From Semisulcospira habei (Eukaryota > Mollusca > Gastropoda > Semisulcospiridae): a stretch of DNA of 64,000 nt. The DNA lies in contig BTPG01000008.1 of the NCBI GenBank assembly GCA_036245525.1, positions 25,273,199-25,337,198 on the forward strand, given 5' to 3'. Positions 44,499-50,400 of this stretch are shown here, piece by piece. A program made the position numbers and the translations under genes. Each line of letters starts with the position of its first letter. Position 1 is the stretch's first letter. The notes below the pieces were generated by a model. That model ran no database searches, was not told where the DNA came from, and saw only the letters and a program-made list of their open reading frames with translations.

Positions 44499-47400
44499 GC
44501 ACGCACGCACGCGCGCGCGCACACACACCCATATACACGCACGTGCGCGCGGAGGTTAATATCAAGGCTTTAGGCGATGGAGATACCCGAACCAGTGAAT
44601 GAGCTGTTAGATAGCAGGTACTTGAAGAGGCTTTCCTTGAAAGAGGGGAGTGAACCAGTGTGTGTTATGTGCGCTGGCAGTTTATTCCAAAACGAGGCGC
44701 CCGAGAAAGCAAGGGTAGTTTTAAATAAATCTATCCTCGGGCGTGGTGTGACGAAGTTTCGCCTTGATGTTGAATAGCCTGAAGCTACCTTGGTGAAGAG
44801 ATTACATAAGTATTCTGGGTGGATTTCATTCCAGATTTTATACATGACTACCCCTTTGTTAAAGAGATGGTGCTTGTCAAGAGGAAGCATTTTTAGTTTT
44901 TCAAATTTTTGGTCAGTAGAAAGAGCTGGATCAGGCAGGATCTGCTTCACTGCCCTGCGATGCAAGGAGTTAAGCCTCTTCATGTGTATGTCACCACTGC
45001 CGTCCCATGTCGTGGAGGCATAATCGATGTGGGATTTGACATGGGCATTGTAAAATAGTTTGCAAGTGTCGACATCAATAAAATATTTTAGCTTAGACAG
45101 CATAAACACATTTCTAGACACAGTTTTACAGACACCATTGATGTGAGATTGCCATTTCATCTGGTTATCAACAATAACTCCAAGTAGGCGATGTTCAGTT
45201 ACTTGTGTAATGGTGTGGTCTTGGATTTCCAGGCTAAGCAAAAGTGGCTTGAGCTGATGCTTCTGACGGGTTGCTATCGTCATACATTCGGTTTTGGTGG
45301 GATTAAGGATCATTGCATTATTTTCACACCATTTGGAAATTTCACTCAGTCCCTGTTGCAAACGATCATTTAAAGACTCGAGACACTTATCGGGGGTGTG
45401 GATTGTTGCGTCATCGGCAAACAAGTCACATTCAATTCTGTCATTCGTAAAATGTAGTGGCAGGTCATTGATAAATATGCAAAAGAGAAGAGGTCCCAGG
45501 ACAGAGCCCTGGGGCACTCCTCTTGTTACTAAACCACTTGAAGAGTAAGATCCATTGGCTATCACGCGCTGCTGTCTGTCTGTAAGATAGGAAGCGAAAA
45601 ACGAGGTTGTTTTAAAGGAATGAATAGATGCCTGAGAACTGCCGTCTGATGTATGAAAACAGTTACTTGAAAATGAACCATCCAGATATATGCTGAGCTT
45701 GGAAAGGAGAATTTCATGATCTACCATGTCGAAAGCTTTCCGAAGGTCTATGAAAACAGCACCTGTGAATTCGCCTTTGTTCATTGAACTTAGCCACGTG
45801 TCAGTAAGTCGCGATAAGGCTGTATGACAACTATGCTTCGGGCGAAAACCTGACTGGAGGGGGTGGATTAATTTGTGTTTTCCCAGGTATTCTAACAGAT
45901 GCTTATGAATGTGTCGTTCAAGGGGTTTACTTAAGACAGACAAAAGTGAAATGGGGCGATAATTGTTAACATCGGACAGATCTTTTGTTTTAGGTAGGGG
46001 AATAACTTTAGCTTTTTTTAGTTCTTTTGGGAAAACATTTTTCTGTATGCATAAATTGTAGACATAAGTTATTGTTTCTACAACATAGGGAAGTGATAGT
46101 TTCAGTATTTTGGGGCTTATTTCATCTGGCCCGGAAGATTTTTTATTCTTCATGGAACTTATTGTCTTACCAACCTCGTGAACTGCCAGGGGTGGAATAG
46201 CAAAAGGATGAAATCTCGCAGTTCGCGTTCTACAGAAATCAATCAGGGTGTCAGGACAGGTATAAGGCCGAGAATTTGTTTTAGAGGGGACCAGGGACTC
46301 GGCAATTGAAAGGAAATGATCGTTAAAATTATCGGCAGTCAGAGTAGTCGGGATTACAGCGGATTTCCTACTCTTGACTCCAGTCACTACTGCCATAGCG
46401 CGCCAGAGCATGGACATATCTTTGTCTTGTTTAATCAAACGATCAATAAAAGATTTTTTAGCCTGCCGCACTAAACATTTGACACGATTGCGCTCACGTT
46501 TAAATTCAGCAAAAAACTTCTGTTTTCTCAGATCATCTCTCACCCTCATGGCCTGAATGATGTCTTGAGTCAGCCACGGCGGGAGTGAAGCGTGTTTGAC
46601 TCGCCTCCGCCGCACAGGCGCGTGTTTATTTAAAATAGTAAGAAAAATGCTATACCAGACAGACAGAGCGCTGTCAGGGTCAGTTTCACTAAGCACTTCC
46701 TCAAAAGGTGCGTTATTAAGGTCAGATAAGAAGTCGCTCTCACTAAATTTTTTAAAAGAACGATAGGTGATATATGTATGACATCCTTTCTTTACTTTTG
46801 GGAACTTAGTGGACCACGTACAGCTGATGGGAAAGTGATCACTGATGCCAAGGTTACCGACAGACACATTATGAACAGACTCGGGCTTTGTGGCATAGAT
46901 ATGGTCTATGAGTGTAGATGTTGTTGGTGTTATTCGTGTCGGCGAAGTGACTAACTGTTTAAGACCCAGCAACGTCATCGTAGAGTCCCATGCATGATGA
47001 GACCTTAACATGTCTATATTAAAATCTCCCATAAGTATGACATTAGAATTAGGTTTACAGGCTTTATCAAACATACTAAGAAAATTATCGTACCACTCAA
47101 AGTTTGCAGCAGGGTTGCGGTACAGAAAACCGATAAGAAATGATGGTGATTGGGGGGCTTTCAGCTCAAGCCACATACACTCAACTTGCTCAGTTTCTAA
47201 GTCATGTCGTCTACGTGTAAGAGCTTGAACAGACGTGTGAATATAAGCAGCTAATCCTGTTTCTCCATGGGCCGTTGGATCACGTCTCAGGACAGAAAAG
47301 CCAGGAACCTGTATTGATTCATCAGATACATTAGAACCAAGACGTGTCTCAGAAAATCCAAAAATATGAAATGGGTTTGAGTCATTCAGGTAAACGGAAA

Positions 47401-50400
47401 TATCAGCAAGTTTTGCATATAGATGGTATACATTTAAATGCCCAATGCGGAGATTTCTTACTTTCACGTCTGCTTGATTCATCGTGACAGACGAGAAAGA
47501 AACGAAGGTGGCGAAAATGAGGGTAACAATAAGTACACTTAACGTAATACAGCTATTGATAATATAGTAATCAGTACACAAACACAAATAATAATAAAAA
47601 AAAAAAAAAAAAAAAAAACAATGAAAGCAACAATAATATTGAATCAAAGCAAACAAGGATTAGGCTTAGAAGTACTGAAGAAGAACTATAATTTTAGGAA
47701 GAACAAAAATTATGATGTTGCAGTAGCAGAAGAAGTAGAACCAGTATTCAGTCGGCGAAAACGTTTTCAAAATGAGAGTAAACACCTTTTATGCGCAGAA
47801 AGAGAATATTGCGTGTGGTTGCTGAGGCTGTTCGTATAGTACTTTTATAGATTAGCCTGTACAAGTCCCTCCCACAGTCCACACGATCGCGGTCCACACA
47901 GCGTGCGGCTTAATTATGAAGCATCAATGTGAAAGTACAACTGTCCAGGTTTCACTAAAGTGCTGGTCAGAGAAAACATTGCGCAACACACTCAGGCACA
48001 GCCGCTATCCGGCGTTAGATTGTCACTGAGATGATGCAGAAATCCACAAAACTATAATAATAAGACACAAACTTCATAATAAGAAAGAGTACAGTCCGTT
48101 GTCTGCAAACAAAATAACGTAATGCACAAGCTTAAACTGGCTACATGTGTAGCAACTACCACATCAAGAATATTATCTCACCACAAAATCAGGAATAGTA
48201 TTTCACCACGTTGATTGACTCATTGCTAAAACACCCAAGAACAGTAGTTATGATCTACGGACCATATCACATTAAAGGAAACATATAAACCGTGACAGCT
48301 TAAGAATAGCCTGGCACTTTAGGCACCACGCTATTGGGCGTCGCCCTCGCACTATCAGGAGTCAATGGGTCCGTCCAAAATAGGTAAAATAAAGCTGGAC
48401 GAAAATGCGATAAAGGGTCACATAATGACGGTGACGGTGACAAAAGTTGAAATGATTGAAGACGGTCCGCGAACTAATTATGTCCCATAATCCATTTCCA
48501 ACAAGAGACATACATTGTCACGAGCTCCTTCATCCGCAGGGACTCATGATAATGTATCCCTCCTGCTAACTGGACAGGCTGGCTGACGGAGGCTACTTCT
48601 CCTTTGTGAGCTCGACAAAACGGGTTACTGTTGACAGTAAAATTGCGCAATCGCTTGTGCAATGCTGACACTCAGAGCTTGAATGTTGTCGAAAGGAGAG
48701 GCCGGGGCGGCTAAGCCGCTTTTCTCCCACCCTCTGTTTCTGGGTGCCAACATGGTCGGAGAGCTGATCGGCTGCAGGGGAGGAAATTGCGAGTCGTTAC
48801 GGGTGTTAGGTGGTGGCCTGATGGCGTGACCGCGCGCGGCTGAGTGGCGAGGGTGATTCTCTTCGCCTCCTCCTGCTGACGGTGACTCGGAGCGACGACG
48901 ACGATTTACGGCCCGGTGATCGTAAAGCCTCGTATCCTGATATTCCTCACCTGAGGACAAGTGCGATCTGACGAAACGGTTCATATTGCACTCCAGCGCA
49001 TGCACGCCATGCTCGCTTGGGTGCAGTTTGTCAAAGTACATAGCCTGCTTAGGAGCGCCTCTAGTGGACAGGAAAGATGACGTGTGGTCGATGAGCGTGA
49101 TCTTTTCCTGTTTGCAGACTGCCTGCAGGGCTTTATTTGACTCGTAGGCAGGTTTGTGGAGAGGGTGGTAGCGGCCGCGAGTTGGGAGGAGGGTGGACAT
49201 CTGCAGTCTGGCTTTGGGGAAACACACTACCAGCATGCGGCACAGCTTCAGCCAGGTCTGCTGACTAATAGGCCCATGCCAGCAGCTGTTGATGCCGATG
49301 TGAACGGTGACGGTACGGATGTTGGGGTTGTGGGGCTGTGTGTTCAGCCACTGCGTCAGATGATCCACCCTGAGATCAGACACCGACAAGTTTTGCATGA
49401 TTGACTCATGAGTAGACATTCTCTTCTCATCGATGTATTTAGTGACTGAGTCCCCGATGAGAAGAGTGTTGACCTCAGGGCGAATTTTCATGGCGCGTAG
49501 TCTCTCCAGCGGTGCCAGGTTTTCATTGTCGCGTCGACTGGCAGGTCTTCCATCATTGTTCTTGTGGATGGGTGAACAACCAGGAGAGTCAAGTTCTTGC
49601 TCCGGGTTTAATGCTTGGTACCTGTTAGTAACAGGAATAGTTGGCCCTTCGCTGCTATTGTTAGAGTGGAACCCATGTGGTTTAGGCGTAGTACCGGATG
49701 CTGGCGGCGGAGAAGGGGATTTATTTTGCGAAGAAAGATTGGTGGGTGAATGTTCTGTCGTACTGACTCTCACACTCTTTGTTTGTGATGGGGTCCACGT
49801 ATCTAGTCGCTTGCAGATTTCCTCTAATTTCCCAGTGTGAGAGTCTCTAGAGGAAACAAGTTTGCTGATTTTCTCACTGAGCGTTGTTTGACTCTTTCTC
49901 AGCGCCTCTGCAGTTTTATCGATGTTTTCCCTCACACTCGCTTCAACAGCCTTGATCTCATTCTTGGCCTTCACCTCGCTGTCCAGGACAAGTGAGGTCA
50001 AAGTGTCGTAACCCTGTTTGAGGTCAGCAAACTCATTCTTGACTCCCTGCAGCTCAGCACGGCACTGGCGAAGCTCTGAGTGGAGAGTGGTGATGGTGGC
50101 TGAAGACTCAGCTAGTTGGTGCTGCAGGGCGATGATCAGTCTCATGGCCGTGCTGTCAGATACAGGAACGAGTGAGGTTGATGATGGTGAAGTAGTATTC
50201 TGTGTGTTGGGTGTGTCCACTACAACTGTGTTAACCTCAGCTGAGGGCACGCCCCGGGCGAGTTCGCTAGCTTGGCAGGGGAGAGAAATCAGGGCGCCGA
50301 CGCCTTCATGGTTGGCTGGTTCGATGCTAGTTGCAGATATGTTAGTCCCAGGCACGGGTGTTAGAGACGGAGGGCAGGGCGTTGGGGGATTAGGCCCAAA